Shown one piece after another: positions 17,074 through 28,100 of a stretch of 64,000 bases of DNA (position 1 is the first letter of the stretch; each line of letters starts with the position of its first letter). Below the pieces are notes generated by a model, which saw only the letters and a list, made by a program, of their open reading frames with translations, was not told the origin of the DNA and made no database searches. Source of the stretch: Phycisphaerales bacterium (GTDB taxonomy: Bacteria; Planctomycetota; Phycisphaerae; UBA1845); contig JACKHG010000007.1 in the NCBI GenBank assembly GCA_020639115.1, positions 1 to 64,000 of the forward strand, given 5' to 3'. The position numbers and the translations under genes were made by a program.

Positions 17074-20000
17074 TCAGTGCTCCGTATTCGTGGGTTGCAG
17101 CAGGCGCGGCGGCGTGGAGGACAGATCCCACAACACCACGCGAAACATCCATTCGCCGCCGCCCTGGTCGATGCGGGCGAGCAGGCGGTTCTCGCCGGGA
17201 GTCAGCGTGGCGCGCACGCGATGCTCATCGGCGACAAAAACGCTGGGGCGATCGTCGCGAAGGATCGGATCCCCGTTGAGCCAGAGGGTGATGCCGTCGT
17301 CCGATCCGACGACGAATTCCACCGGCGTGGCGACGTCAACCGTCACACGCGTTGCCGCGAGGATCGATGCGTTGTGTACGTCCGGCCAGTGCTCGTGCAG
17401 CGTCACCAGACCGTCGGGCAGCGTGAGTTCCGCTGCGCTAAGCAACTGCGCACCGTTCACGACCGGCGGCCAGTTCTCGCCGTTGTTCGCGCTGAGTATC
17501 TGCTGCGCCAGTGGGGCAGCCTGCTCGGTCGACAGCGGGCTGGTGAGCGACCAGGCGAGCGGATCGGGACGCCTCACGACGCGCGCCGGCGCCGAGCGAC
17601 CGGCTGCGTAGGCCTCGAAGTCGTCGAACCCGTCGCGGACACCTTCGATCGCCGCCCCCGCGGGTCCGGTGATACGCGCGCGAAGCTGCCAGGCACCGAG
17701 ATCCTGTCCGACCTTGACGAGCAGCGTGTTGGTTCCCTCGACGAGTTCGATCGGGACGATGTCCTGATCCCAGGCGACCGAACGGTACGTCTCGGCCTGG
17801 TGGACACGGCGACCGTTCAGCCAGACGGTGAGCGTGTCGTCGCTGCCGAAGCACAGCTCGGCGGGTTGAGCGCGGTCGGACTGGAACCGTGTCAGTGCGT
17901 ACGCTGCCGCCGCGGTCTGTTCACCGTAGAGCGCGCGGAAGTCGATTTCGTTGTGCCGATCTGTGTCACCCCCGGCGTATTGCTCCCAGCGCACGGTGCC
18001 GTCGGACGTGGCGAATGCGACGTCTGCGGAGGTGGTCCACTCGGGGCTGAAAGCCATGCGAAAGGCGGCGCGGTCATAGGCTGGGAATGGACCCACGACG
18101 ACCCAGCGCCATCCCGGGGCGACAAAGGCGGTTTCGTGGCTGATCCGTTTGCCGCTGCAGTGCAATTCAGCGGATATGCTCCGGCTCACCACAGCGGTGC
18201 GGTCTGGCAACGAGATCTTGCGCACGATGTCCTTGCGCTCGTACGGTGCGAGCACGATGTGCTCAGCCTGAGCGTCGTTTGGCAGCGTCAGTGTCAAATC
18301 GACCGGCACGGGAGCACTCGTTCGATTGACCATTTCTGCGTGAATCTGTCGGTCGGCGCTCGCGGAGGTCGTCTCCGTCGACAGGGCGAGCGTCGCCGGT
18401 TCGAGCCAGCGGATGGTTCCGTCATACAGTGTGCGACGTTCAGTCGGAGCGGTCTGCAACTCGATGGCATAATGTTGGGCAGCGCCCAGCAAATCGGGCC
18501 CAGGGTGCGTCTCGATGGAGAAGCGGCAGGTGGCCCCGTTCCACTCCGGAGTGATTGCCTGGGTGAGTTGCGATTCTCCCAGCCGGGAGACGCGGATCGT
18601 GATATCGCTGGCGTGCTCGGGATCGCATTCGAACGTCGCGGGCGCGCTGCCGGTAAAGGCATTGCCCATCAAGGGGACGTTGACATTCTGGAGAATCGGT
18701 TCCGGCGTCAGCTCGTGGGGTCTGATCCCGGGCGGGACCTGACGCAGTTGGTCCGGGTTGATCGCCAGGTCAGCCCCGTCTCGAACAAACACGGGCACCG
18801 ACTGCACATCGATCGCGACGTCGTACGCCGCGGGCCCGGTGAAGGCCACCGGCTTGAGCGTCTGGCGCCAGCGGCCGGCGGGAAACAGCACGCGGCGCCC
18901 GTAGGCGCCCTCCTCCAGCACTGGCGCGACCAGCAGATCCGGTCCGAGCATGTACTGTGTGTCCTCGCCGATGAACCGCGCATCGTCGGGGAATGCATAG
19001 ATCATTGGCTGCATGATCGGCGTGCCGGCTCGGGCGGCTGCGGCGCCGAGCGCCTTGAGTGTCGGCGCCAACGCTGCGCGCAGATGCGCCAACCGCGCGT
19101 AGGCGAGTTCTGCCTCCGGTCCGAAGGCCCACGGCTCGCGCGGCGTCACGCCGTGGTACTGCATCAGCGGGCTGAACGCTCCGAACTGCAGCCAGCGGAT
19201 GTAGAGTTCGGGGGATGGCGTGCCGAGGTATCCGCCGATGTCGTGACCCCAGAACGGCATGCCGCTGATCGACGTGGAGAGACCGGCTGGGACCAGGGAA
19301 CGCAGTTGCGGCCAGGTCGCGTACTGGTCGCCGGCCCAAAGCGCCGGCGCCTGCTCGATGCCCAGGCTGCCGCTGCGCGCCCAGATCATGCCGTCGACCG
19401 ATGCGTCGTCGAGCAGCGCGATCAACGCCCGGTTGTACAGCGTGGAGTAAAGATTGTGCATCTGCCAGCCGCGCCGCCCGTCAAAGAACGTGTCGGTGGC
19501 TGCGATGTCCTCCCCGTCGTCGGCCTTGAATCCGCATACGCCGGCGCGCAGCTCGTCACGCATCTGGTCCTGCCACCAGCCCACGGCCTGCGGATTGGTG
19601 AAATCGATGTTCGCAAACCCCGCCAGCCAGTTGCGGCGGAGGCGCACCTTGCCGTGCGCGTCGCAGACGAGGAAGTGACGCTCCCGCGCAGCCGCGAAGT
19701 GGGGCGACGTGGGGTGGAGAATCGGCGTTTGCCAGAGGATGTTGCACACGTGCCCGTCGGCACACGCGGCGAGATAACCGCTGAAGTCCGGCCAGCGCTG
19801 CGGCGAGACGTTGTTGAAGTCACCCGACTCGCTGCGTCCCTTCCACGCCTCCTGCACGATGGCTGCGACCGGCAGGTTGCGCTGCGTCATCTCGGCCAGG
19901 ACAGCCTCCGCTTCGGCTTGCGTCTCGAAGCTGTTGCGGCTGACCCACGGCCCCCAGGCCCAGTCGGGCACCCCGCGAAACGGGCCGACGATGCGCCCGC

Positions 20001-20706
20001 GTGCCTCAACGAGCGACCGCAGGTTGTCCCCGCCAATGATGTAGAACGTCAGCTTCGTCCCGGCCCGCCGATAGCGGCACCAGCCGTCGTGCCCCGCGTT
20101 CAGGTCGAAGGACCCTTCCGGATTGTCCGTGGCGAACAGAGCGTAGCCGCGGGAGCTGAAAAGCACCGGTGTGCAGAAATAGGAATCGGCGAGATTCACG
20201 CCGCCGCCCGGCGCATCGCGAATCCACATCTCCACCGACTTGCCGGCCTGGTTGAGTCCGTCGAAACGCTCGCCCAGCCCATAGAGCGCTTCGTCGTCGT
20301 GAGCACGCCAGGCGAGTTCGAGGCCGGGCACCCCCGCACGGCCGTAACGTGGGACTTGGCGGATCTCCGCCGCCCACAGCAGGTCTTCGGCAGCACCGCC
20401 GCGGTCCGACTTTATGAAGAATTCCAAGCGGCCTGTAGACGGATGGACGGCGAGCCGATGGCGCGGACCATCGACGTCCCCCTTCGCCGCGCCACCGTCC
20501 CCGATCGTCACCCGGAACCCCACGTCGTGGACGGCTGAGACCTGCAGCGCCCATTGGGAAATCGATTGTGCCGGATCCGCTGGGGCGGACGGCGTTGACG
20601 CGGAGCAGTTCCGGGGGGATACCGACCACGTCCCGAGGCATAAGCCCAGAGCAAGCCACCCGGCAAGGGTGCTAAACGGCACGGTGTGTCTGGGTTCGCG
20701 AACCAT
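17074..20706 (-). CDS. Secreted GH31 family glycosidase with C-terminal sugar-binding-like modules
   Basis: The 1210-residue protein has a signal peptide (about 1-36) and a GH31 catalytic domain (about 120-700). The nucleophile lies in GFKADDGED at D396, the acid/base in WAGDQYATW at D460, and the typical WGHDIGGYLG follows. EALYGLGERFDG marks the N-terminal GH31 domain. Known activities of the family are alpha-glucosidase, alpha-xylosidase and 6-alpha-glucosyltransferase. Two beta-sandwich modules carry the repeated SDDxxxxWLNG motif near residues 954 and 1131 and probably bind glycans. The neighbouring GH66 points to alpha-1,6-glucan as substrate. Its promoter overlaps the palindromic operator at 20741-20758. 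Confidence 0.9.
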   Translation of the reverse strand: MVREPRHTVPFSTLAGWLALGLCLGTWSVSPRNCSASTPSAPADPAQSISQWALQVSAVHDVGFRVTIGDGGAAKGDVDGPRHRLAVHPSTGRLEFFIKSDRGGAAEDLLWAAEIRQVPRYGRAGVPGLELAWRAHDDEALYGLGERFDGLNQAGKSVEMWIRDAPGGGVNLADSYFCTPVLFSSRGYALFATDNPEGSFDLNAGHDGWCRYRRAGTKLTFYIIGGDNLRSLVEARGRIVGPFRGVPDWAWGPWVSRNSFETQAEAEAVLAEMTQRNLPVAAIVQEAWKGRSESGDFNNVSPQRWPDFSGYLAACADGHVCNILWQTPILHPTSPHFAAARERHFLVCDAHGKVRLRRNWLAGFANIDFTNPQAVGWWQDQMRDELRAGVCGFKADDGEDIAATDTFFDGRRGWQMHNLYSTLYNRALIALLDDASVDGMIWARSGSLGIEQAPALWAGDQYATWPQLRSLVPAGLSTSISGMPFWGHDIGGYLGTPSPELYIRWLQFGAFSPLMQYHGVTPREPWAFGPEAELAYARLAHLRAALAPTLKALGAAAARAGTPIMQPMIYAFPDDARFIGEDTQYMLGPDLLVAPVLEEGAYGRRVLFPAGRWRQTLKPVAFTGPAAYDVAIDVQSVPVFVRDGADLAINPDQLRQVPPGIRPHELTPEPILQNVNVPLMGNAFTGSAPATFECDPEHASDITIRVSRLGESQLTQAITPEWNGATCRFSIETHPGPDLLGAAQHYAIELQTAPTERRTLYDGTIRWLEPATLALSTETTSASADRQIHAEMVNRTSAPVPVDLTLTLPNDAQAEHIVLAPYERKDIVRKISLPDRTAVVSRSISAELHCSGKRISHETAFVAPGWRWVVVGPFPAYDRAAFRMAFSPEWTTSADVAFATSDGTVRWEQYAGGDTDRHNEIDFRALYGEQTAAAAYALTRFQSDRAQPAELCFGSDDTLTVWLNGRRVHQAETYRSVAWDQDIVPIELVEGTNTLLVKVGQDLGAWQLRARITGPAGAAIEGVRDGFDDFEAYAAGRSAPARVVRRPDPLAWSLTSPLSTEQAAPLAQQILSANNGENWPPVVNGAQLLSAAELTLPDGLVTLHEHWPDVHNASILAATRVTVDVATPVEFVVGSDDGITLWLNGDPILRDDRPSVFVADEHRVRATLTPGENRLLARIDQGGGEWMFRVVLWDLSSTPPRLLQPTNTEH

Positions 20707-20740
20707 GGAGCGACGATCGCCTCGGTGGAGCGGACGCGTT

Positions 20741-20778
20741 CTTTAAACTAGTTTAAAGATTCCCCCCGCCGATTGCAA
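20741..20778 (-). promoter_or_regulatory. GH31 promoter with embedded palindromic operator
   Basis: CTTTAAACTAGTTTAAAG (20741-20758) is a perfect 18-base palindrome. On the minus strand TTGCAA (20778-20773) and TAAACT (20755-20750) are spaced by 17 bases, so the -10 lies inside the palindrome. A repressor bound there would block RNA polymerase. The same palindrome with the same promoter geometry occurs at 30532-30569. Confidence 0.75.
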
Positions 20779-21051
20779 CGGTTTTGGTTGCCACCACCCT
20801 CGCCGCGGACGCAGTGGCTGCCCGAGTCGCACGACCGACGCGAGCTGCGAGCCCGTGAAGAACAGCCCAGCCACCCAGTTGCAACCGCATGGGCATGCCC
20901 CATTTAACTTATGTAGGGACAATATATTATGTTCATTCGTCCTGCAAGCGGCAGTCTGGTTCTCCGGGCCCAGGAGGGCCATCCGCGGCGCATGGCCACT
21001 TTGCTGTGAAGGTTCTTGAACCGGGTGGACGAAGTAGCTAGACTGGGGGTG

Positions 21052-21069
21052 ATTTAAACTGGTTTAAGG
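21052..21069 (+). promoter_or_regulatory. Variant of the LacI-type operator upstream of the lectin/PA14 gene
   Basis: ATTTAAACTGGTTTAAGG differs from CTTTAAACTAGTTTAAAG at three of 18 positions. It lies 168 bases upstream of the start at 21238. No good -35 was found in register, so this promoter may be weaker or differently placed. Confidence 0.65.
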
Positions 21070-21237
21070 ATTGGCGATGTGGCCCCAAGCCGCCGAGGCT
21101 CTTCCATACCCGGTTGCAAAGGTATCCCAGGTTCCGTGCCCCCCACCCGGGCCCGCAACCCGGGGGGGCCGAGCACATCCCCTCCCCGCGGAATGTCCCT
21201 GTCCATCCATACGCTTGTTGCCCCGGAGATGGTAACC

Positions 21238-24200
21238 ATGAGACACACCGTTATCGCCATCACGCTCGCGTCCGCGATCCACCTGCTCGCGGGAGCATCG
21301 AACGCGCATGCGGCGGTCATCTTCAGCTACGCCGACGATTTCAACAGCTACGCCGACTACGCCGTGCCTACCGGCTGGCAGACGCAGGATGCGCTCGTTC
21401 CGGCACTGCCGCCGGGTGTTTTCTCGAGCGATACAGCCGTGTGGCCGAGCCTGGCGATTTCCCCTCCGGGCGGGTCGGTGAACTACAACGTGGCGTGGTC
21501 CGGCGGCCACCGCCTCACGCTGATTCACCCCGTCGAAACGCCACTGGACGCGTGGCGGGCCGTATCCGCGTGGTACGCGGGGCAGAGCGAACCGAACTAC
21601 CCGCTGGACCTGCACGGCGCCAGCCTGCACGCCGAGTTCGACGTCTCCATTCGGACGGGTACCGCGTGTTTAGATTTCCCAACCAACGGTGTCGTGACGT
21701 CGGCGGACGGGCTGGTATTCGCCATTCAGCCCGTGTCGGCCCTCGCATCCGACGTGGCGCGGGTCGGTACGCAGGGTGGCGGGCTGGCCTGGGCAGGCAT
21801 CGAGGGCTTGGCCATCGAATTCGACATCTTCTACAACGGCAACGAACCCGCCGCGCCCGACGCGACCAATCACGTGGGTGTGGATGTCCGCGCGATGTGG
21901 AACGGCGGCGAGAACATCCCGAGCCTCGCGACCGACGTCGATCCGCCGGTGGCGCTCACGCCCGGGAGCCTGCCCGACATGCGCGCGGTGGGCGATAACA
22001 ACCAGCCGCTGCACGTTACTGTTTTCTACAACGACCCTGCCGAGGGCGGGGCCGGCGTCGTGCGCGTCTATCTCAAGGTGGATCCCGCGACGAAAGATCC
22101 CGGCGAGGCGGGAACGCCAATCGCCTACGGCGTGGACCCGGGAGATCCGCCCTACGGAAAACTCGTCCTCGAAGCCTGCGTCGGTGAATGGCCGGCGCTG
22201 GATGCGGTATTCGGCTTCACCGCCGCGACGGGCGACTGCGATGCGGTGTTCCAGATCGACAACGTCGTGGTCAGCGCCGACGACGAAGGCGGGGCGCTGC
22301 CCCCGGCGTGCGCCACGATCGACGTTCCGACCAACGGCGGTCCGATCGTGGAAATAGCCAACGAAGCGAAGGTGGCGGACTGCGCGACCACCGGGCTCGC
22401 CAGCCCCGGCTGGAACGTCGAGAGCTACGAACCCGTCCGCTACGGCATCGACGCGCTGAAGACGTCGATCGCCATCGCCCGGTTCTTCGGCACGGGACCG
22501 GTCGGCCAGGTCAGCGGCGAACCCGATCTCAACTACGATGACGGCGGCGAGTGTCTCGGCGACTTCGCAGCCAGTCGGCCCTATCCCAACGTCACTGCGG
22601 GTTCCGAGTCTTTCGGCATTCTGGCCAGTGGCTGGATCTGTTTCCCCGCCGCGGGCGACTACATCGTCCAGACGCGCAGCGACGACGGTTTCGAACTGGT
22701 CCTCGGCGACGGGCCGACGGAACAGCTCGTCTCGATCTTCGGCGGCGGCCGTTTGTGCAGCGATCCGAGCCGGGCGACCATCCGGATCGCGGAAGCCGGC
22801 GTCTACCCGATTCGCCTGCTGCATTTCAACGGAGGCGGCGGGGCTGGGCTCGAGTTCGCCCGCATCGTGCCGCGCAGCGTGCTGCTCGCGCCCGAGCAGG
22901 CGGCGCTGATCGGGACGGACAGCAGCCCGGCGCATCAGCCGCGCGTGTATGGGACGCTGAACGGCGTGCCCGCACCGGTTGGCGACTACGAGCTCCCCAC
23001 CGTGACCATACCCGTTTCCGAAAAGGTCGCGGGCGGCGGCACCGGGGCGAGCGGCTTCGTCATGAAGACAGTGACCGCTCCCGATGGGATCGCGATCATC
23101 GAATCACGTGACGACGACGGTGCTCTCACCGCCCAGCGGATGCTCGACGCCATGCAGGACCGGTCGGGCGGCGCGGTCGTCACGACCGTCAATTTCCGCG
23201 ACGTGAACGGTGACACCACGCCCCAGCCGGACGGCAGCATCGCGGGCGGTGTGGATTTCCCCGGAGTCACCGGCGACAACTTCGCCACGCGGGCCTCGGG
23301 CTTCGCGACGTTCCCGGCGCCGGGCATCTACAACCTCTGGCTCGAGTGGGACGACCACGTCCACCTCAAGATCGGCAACCAGACCGTGTGGTCAGCGACG
23401 TCCGGCGGCGAGCAGGTCGTGCCGATCGAGATTCTCGCGGCGGGCACGTATCCCATCCGCGTCGAGCACGTCGAGTTCATCGGCGACGCCCGCGTCGAAC
23501 TCGGTGAGGTCGTCAGCGGCAGCGGGCTCGTCGCGCTGAACGGAGCCGGCTCGACGATCTCCGTCAACGTCTCGGCTACGAGCGGCGCGTACACCTGGCC
23601 GCCGCACGGTACCGTTATTCCTGTTGCGCGCCGCGTGGCCGGCGCCGGCGCTGGCACCGATCCGGGCTGGTCCGCGACGCTGGCCAAGGCGGTCGATATC
23701 GGTGCGGGAAGTCCGCCGGTGATCGACAAGAGCGCCTACGGCACGATGCTGATCGAAAACAATCACGTGGACCTCACGAGCAACGCGTTCCCGACGGCGA
23801 TGGACACTCCGGGCGCCGTCAACTACACCGATACCGGTGAAGGGCCGGCAGGCCGATTCGGCTCCGACCGGTTGATCAGCACGTTCGGTTCGATCGTGAA
23901 CGCCGCGGGCGGCAACGACGACCTGGCGGTCAGCGCCCGCGGATACCTGGAATTCCCCGCAGCGGGCGACTACGCGCTCAACTTCAACGCCGACGACGGC
24001 GGCATCGTCTGGATCGGCGGCGTGGCGGTGACGCTCTGGCCGTTCGGAAGCGGCCCGCAGGACACGACGCCGATCGTTGTGCACGTCGCTGCGCCCGGTC
24101 TCTACGACGTGCGCGTCGATTTCTTCGAGCACGGCGGCGGGCTGTCGTTCGAGTTCTTCCAGTACCTGCCGAACGGCACGGCTGTTCTGGTCAATGATCC

Positions 24201-25101
24201 CGCATCCACGGTCAAGGTGTACCGCAGCCTGTCGGTTGCGCCCGCCAGCACCGCGTACGCCAATCCGGTGCGCGTGCCGGGCAGCGCCAAGGCCGCCGAA
24301 CTCGGCGCCGGCGGCCGGCCGGGTTTCCGCGTACAGACGGTCAATCGCGACTTCCGCGGCGGAGACGGCAATCGGGCGTACGGCGGCGACACCTTCCGCA
24401 GCCTCGAGAGCGCGGCGGAACTGCTGGCTGCTGGGCTCGACGGCGTGCCCTCGCTGAATCAGCAGGCGGTACCGGTCGCGGACGTCATCGCCGGCGAGAT
24501 TGCCTTTGGCGGTGTGGCGGATTATCCCGGTCCGCCGAATGCCAACGACTTCGCGACGCGGATCAGCGGATATCTCGAGTTGCACGCCGGTGGCTATCTC
24601 TTCGAGGTGGACAGCGACAACGGCTTTGACTTCTGGATCGGCGGCAACGACCCGATCCACGACGGCTGGAACGTGGGACGTTCGAACGCGCTCAAGGGAC
24701 CGATTCCGGTTCCGTTCTACTTCAGTGTGGCCGAGGACGGCCTGTACCGCTACGTGATCGAGCAGTTCGAGCACGACGGCCTGGAGAGCTGCTATTTCAA
24801 CCAGTTGACGTTCATTGGCGGCTTCCTTTCGTCGGTCCGGGTCAATCGCGATGTCGCCGCGGTGCGCTCGTACGCGGATCTGCTGGATTGTCCGCACCCG
24901 ACGTCCGACTTCGACCGCGACGGCGACGTTGATCTGGTGGACTTCGGCGCCTATCAACAGTGTTTTGCGTCGGGGGTGCCCGCGGGCGCCTGCGTGTGCC
25001 TGGACCGCAACGGCGACGGCGCATTCGACGCCGCCGACACGGACGCCTTTACGAATTGCCTGTCCGGGCCCGGCGTCGTGCCCGATCCGCTGTGCGAATA
25101 G
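21238..25101 (+). CDS. Giant secreted lectin/PA14-like protein with dockerin-like C-terminus
   Basis: The 1287-residue protein starts at ATG 21238 (GGAG upstream) with a signal peptide (MRHTVIAITLASAIHLLAG). Residues about 25-345 look like an L-type lectin domain (DDFNSYADYAVPTGWQ, GLAIEFDIFYNGNEPAAPD). Four divergent copies of a PA14-like module follow. Each is marked by a SGxxxFPAxGxY strand followed by an acidic turn, centred near residues 460, 682, 896 and 1105. The C-terminus (about 1215-1287) has two dockerin-like calcium loops (DFDRDGDVDLVDFGAY and DRNGDGAFDAADTDAF). No catalytic motif is visible. It probably captures glycan at the surface for the GH66 enzyme encoded 23 bases downstream. 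It carries the shared operator upstream. Confidence 0.8.
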   Translation: MRHTVIAITLASAIHLLAGASNAHAAVIFSYADDFNSYADYAVPTGWQTQDALVPALPPGVFSSDTAVWPSLAISPPGGSVNYNVAWSGGHRLTLIHPVETPLDAWRAVSAWYAGQSEPNYPLDLHGASLHAEFDVSIRTGTACLDFPTNGVVTSADGLVFAIQPVSALASDVARVGTQGGGLAWAGIEGLAIEFDIFYNGNEPAAPDATNHVGVDVRAMWNGGENIPSLATDVDPPVALTPGSLPDMRAVGDNNQPLHVTVFYNDPAEGGAGVVRVYLKVDPATKDPGEAGTPIAYGVDPGDPPYGKLVLEACVGEWPALDAVFGFTAATGDCDAVFQIDNVVVSADDEGGALPPACATIDVPTNGGPIVEIANEAKVADCATTGLASPGWNVESYEPVRYGIDALKTSIAIARFFGTGPVGQVSGEPDLNYDDGGECLGDFAASRPYPNVTAGSESFGILASGWICFPAAGDYIVQTRSDDGFELVLGDGPTEQLVSIFGGGRLCSDPSRATIRIAEAGVYPIRLLHFNGGGGAGLEFARIVPRSVLLAPEQAALIGTDSSPAHQPRVYGTLNGVPAPVGDYELPTVTIPVSEKVAGGGTGASGFVMKTVTAPDGIAIIESRDDDGALTAQRMLDAMQDRSGGAVVTTVNFRDVNGDTTPQPDGSIAGGVDFPGVTGDNFATRASGFATFPAPGIYNLWLEWDDHVHLKIGNQTVWSATSGGEQVVPIEILAAGTYPIRVEHVEFIGDARVELGEVVSGSGLVALNGAGSTISVNVSATSGAYTWPPHGTVIPVARRVAGAGAGTDPGWSATLAKAVDIGAGSPPVIDKSAYGTMLIENNHVDLTSNAFPTAMDTPGAVNYTDTGEGPAGRFGSDRLISTFGSIVNAAGGNDDLAVSARGYLEFPAAGDYALNFNADDGGIVWIGGVAVTLWPFGSGPQDTTPIVVHVAAPGLYDVRVDFFEHGGGLSFEFFQYLPNGTAVLVNDPASTVKVYRSLSVAPASTAYANPVRVPGSAKAAELGAGGRPGFRVQTVNRDFRGGDGNRAYGGDTFRSLESAAELLAAGLDGVPSLNQQAVPVADVIAGEIAFGGVADYPGPPNANDFATRISGYLELHAGGYLFEVDSDNGFDFWIGGNDPIHDGWNVGRSNALKGPIPVPFYFSVAEDGLYRYVIEQFEHDGLESCYFNQLTFIGGFLSSVRVNRDVAAVRSYADLLDCPHPTSDFDRDGDVDLVDFGAYQQCFASGVPAGACVCLDRNGDGAFDAADTDAFTNCLSGPGVVPDPLCE

Positions 25102-25124
25102 GCGGCCAGGAAGGAGCGTTGATC

Positions 25125-28100
25125 TTGCCAGGACGCGTGCGCATTTTCGCCGTGCTGATTGTGGCTGGTCCGGCGCTGGCCCAGTCTGCCGCCGCCGGTC
25201 CGCTCATCAACCGCGCGTACACGGAGAAAGCACGCTACCTGCCCGGCGAGTCGGTCGCCATCCACGTCGAGCTGCAGAACACGACGGGCGCGGCGTGGTC
25301 GGGAGCGCTGTCGCTGGAAATCCGGTTGGGCACAGTGGTGGTCCACGAGGCGCAGTCAGCCGTGGCGCTGTCCGCTCAGTCGGGCGTGACGGAGCAGGTC
25401 TTCGCTTGGACGGCGCCGCAGCTCGATTACCGCGGCTATTCGGTCGAAGTGCGCGCCGGCGCGGTTGATCAAGCCGTAACCGCCATCGACGTGTCGAGCG
25501 ACTGGACGCGTTTCCCACGGTACGGCTACCTCACGCAGTTCTACAACGGCCAGCCGCAGGCGACGAGCGCGGCGCTGATCCGCCAGCTTGTCGAGGACTA
25601 CCATCTCGACGCGCTGCAGTTCTACGACTGGATGTGGCGCCACGAAAAAGTCATTCAGCGGCCGCGGCCGGGCGTCGTCAACGATCCCTGGATCGACTGG
25701 CGCGGCGCCGCGATCTCCTTCGGAGTGCTCGAGGACCTGATCGCGGCTGCCCACAGCCGCTCCGTCGCGGCGATGCCTTATTTCCAGATCTACGGCGCCC
25801 GCGAGGACTACGCGACGCTCAGCGGCGTCGACCCCCAGTGGGGCATCTATGCGGATCCGGGGCACGCGACACAGCACGCGCACGATCTCAAGAGCGCCGA
25901 GGGCATCTGGCTCTACCTCTTCGATCCCGCCAATACGGCCTGGCAGAACCACCTGATGGGCGAAGTGGACGACGCGATTCTCGCGCTCGACTTCGACGGC
26001 GTTCATTTCGATCAATTGGGCTACAAGAATCCGATCTACTCGTATGCCGGTGTGCAACTCGACTTTTCCAGTGGGTGGTCCTTTCAGCAGATGCTCGCCC
26101 GCGCCCGCGCTGAGCTCGACGGGCTGGCGGCGCAGCAGGCGCCTGCAGTCGGCAGGCGCGCCGTCACCTTCAACCTGGTGGGGGCGCAGGTTGACGGGTG
26201 GGGGGCGCCCGAGGTGGTCAGCCAGGGCGATTGCGATTTCCTATACGCCGAGGTCTGGGGCAACGAGCGCTACCAGGGCATCGTCGACTACGTGCGCTGG
26301 ACGCGCGGCGGCGCGGGCGGTGCGGCGCTGGTCCTGCCCTCCTACCTCAACTACTACGACGAAATGCCGGAGTTCAGCGCGCCCGCAGCGCGGTTGGCGA
26401 CCGCGGCGTTTGCCGTCGCGGGGGCCTATCGCCTCGAACTCGGCGACGGCGACCACATGCTCTCGCATGAGTTTTTTCCCTGGGTGCGCAAGCAGATGAC
26501 GCCGGGACTGCGGGCGGCCATGAAGGGCTACTACTCGTTTCTCACGGCGTACCAGAACGTTCTGTTCGACCGCGCGCTGGACGACGGCGACCAAGGCGCC
26601 CAGTGGATTGCGATTTCCGGCGCGAACGTGTCCACCGTGCCGGGCGGGGACGCCATCTGGGTGCAGCGGCGCAAGACGGACGCGTACAGCGTCGTGCATC
26701 TCGTCAACCTGCTCGGCAATGATGATCAGTGGCGCAACCCGGCGAATGCGCCGGCGGTACTGACCGATCTGCCGGTGACAGTTCACGTCGGCGCCGGTGC
26801 GGCGGTCGATTCGGTCGTGGCCGTGTCTCCCGACGACGGCGGCGTTCAGACCGAGCTGGCCTTTTCACTCGGCAGCGATATCACCGGCCCCTACGTTGCG
26901 TTCACGCTGCCGCGCCTGGAGTACTGGACCACGCTTTTCATCCACCGCCGGCTGTCGGCGCCCGCGAGCGGTCGCTACGAGGCCGAAGACGGGCTGAAGA
27001 CCAACGTGGCGGTCGATACGGATCATGGCGGTTACTCGGGCGCCGCCTTCGTCGACGAATTCACCAGCGGCGCCAACGAGGGTGTCGCGTTCAGCATCTG
27101 CGTGCCGGCCGACGGCGTCTATGACCTGCGGTGGGGATATGCCAACGGCGGCCGCATCGCCGCAAGCCGCTCCGTGTACGTTGACGGCGCTTACGCCGGC
27201 GACGTCGTCTTTCCGCCGCTGCAGAACTGGGACGCGTGGGCCGAGACGTCGAAGGCGCTGCAGCTATCCGCCGGACCGCGCGAAGTCGTCGTCGGTTTCG
27301 GCGGCAGCGGGGCGATCAACCTCGACTATCTCGACGTGCCCGCGCCCACCAACGGTCTGCGCGGACAGTACTTTGACGCACCGGCGTTTGCCGACGCGGT
27401 CATGACGCGTGTGGACGCCACGATCGACTTCGACTGGGCGGGGGGCGCGCCGGATTCGTCCATGGGCTCCGACACGTTCATGGCGCGCTGGAGCGGTTGG
27501 GTGCGCCCGCCGCTGACCGGGCGCTACACGTTCACGGTCGACGCGGACGACGACGCCCGCCTGTTCGTCAACGACGTCATGCTCGTCGATGACTGGGATG
27601 GCGCCGGCACGCCGCCGCAATCCGGCGAGATCGTGCTGGCCGGCGGGCAGTGGTACCGGATCGTACTTGCCTATCGCGAAGTCTCGGGCAGCGCGCACGT
27701 CGCGCTCAAATGGTCGGCGCCGGGACTCAACGAGCAGATCGTACCGGAGGATCGGCTCAAGCCGGACGGATGCACGCTGGATGACCAGCCCCCGACAGCC
27801 CCCGCGGACCTGACCGCGAGTGCGGGCGCTGCGCAGTCGATCGCATTGCAATGGTCACCCTCGACGGATGATGTCGCGCTGGCGGGCTACGAAGTGCTGC
27901 GCGATGGTCTGTCCGTGGCCTTCACATCCACGAGCGGCTTCGCGGATGCGACGCCACTGGCGGGCGCGATGTACACCTACGTGGTCCGCGCGCGCGACGT
28001 CTTGGGCAACACCTCGGCGCCCAGTCTTCCTGCGATGGTCACAGCCCCCGGCACGCGCGTGCTCGGTGACATCGATGGCGACGGTATGGTGACGGTCACA

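Larger units (their letters stand above)
20707..21237. other. Divergent regulatory region between the GH31 and lectin/PA14 genes
   Basis: These 531 bases hold no convincing gene. They contain the perfect operator at 20741-20758, its variant at 21052-21069 and a small A/T-rich island near 20902-20935 (including ATATATTATG). The 170 bases between the second operator and the start at 21238 are a G/C-rich leader. Confidence 0.6.

Noticed and set aside
15244..20538. Very long plus-strand open frame opposite the two glycosidase genes
   Set aside because: It is the antisense shadow of two genes with clear catalytic motifs; its translation is Arg/Val/His-rich with no domain.
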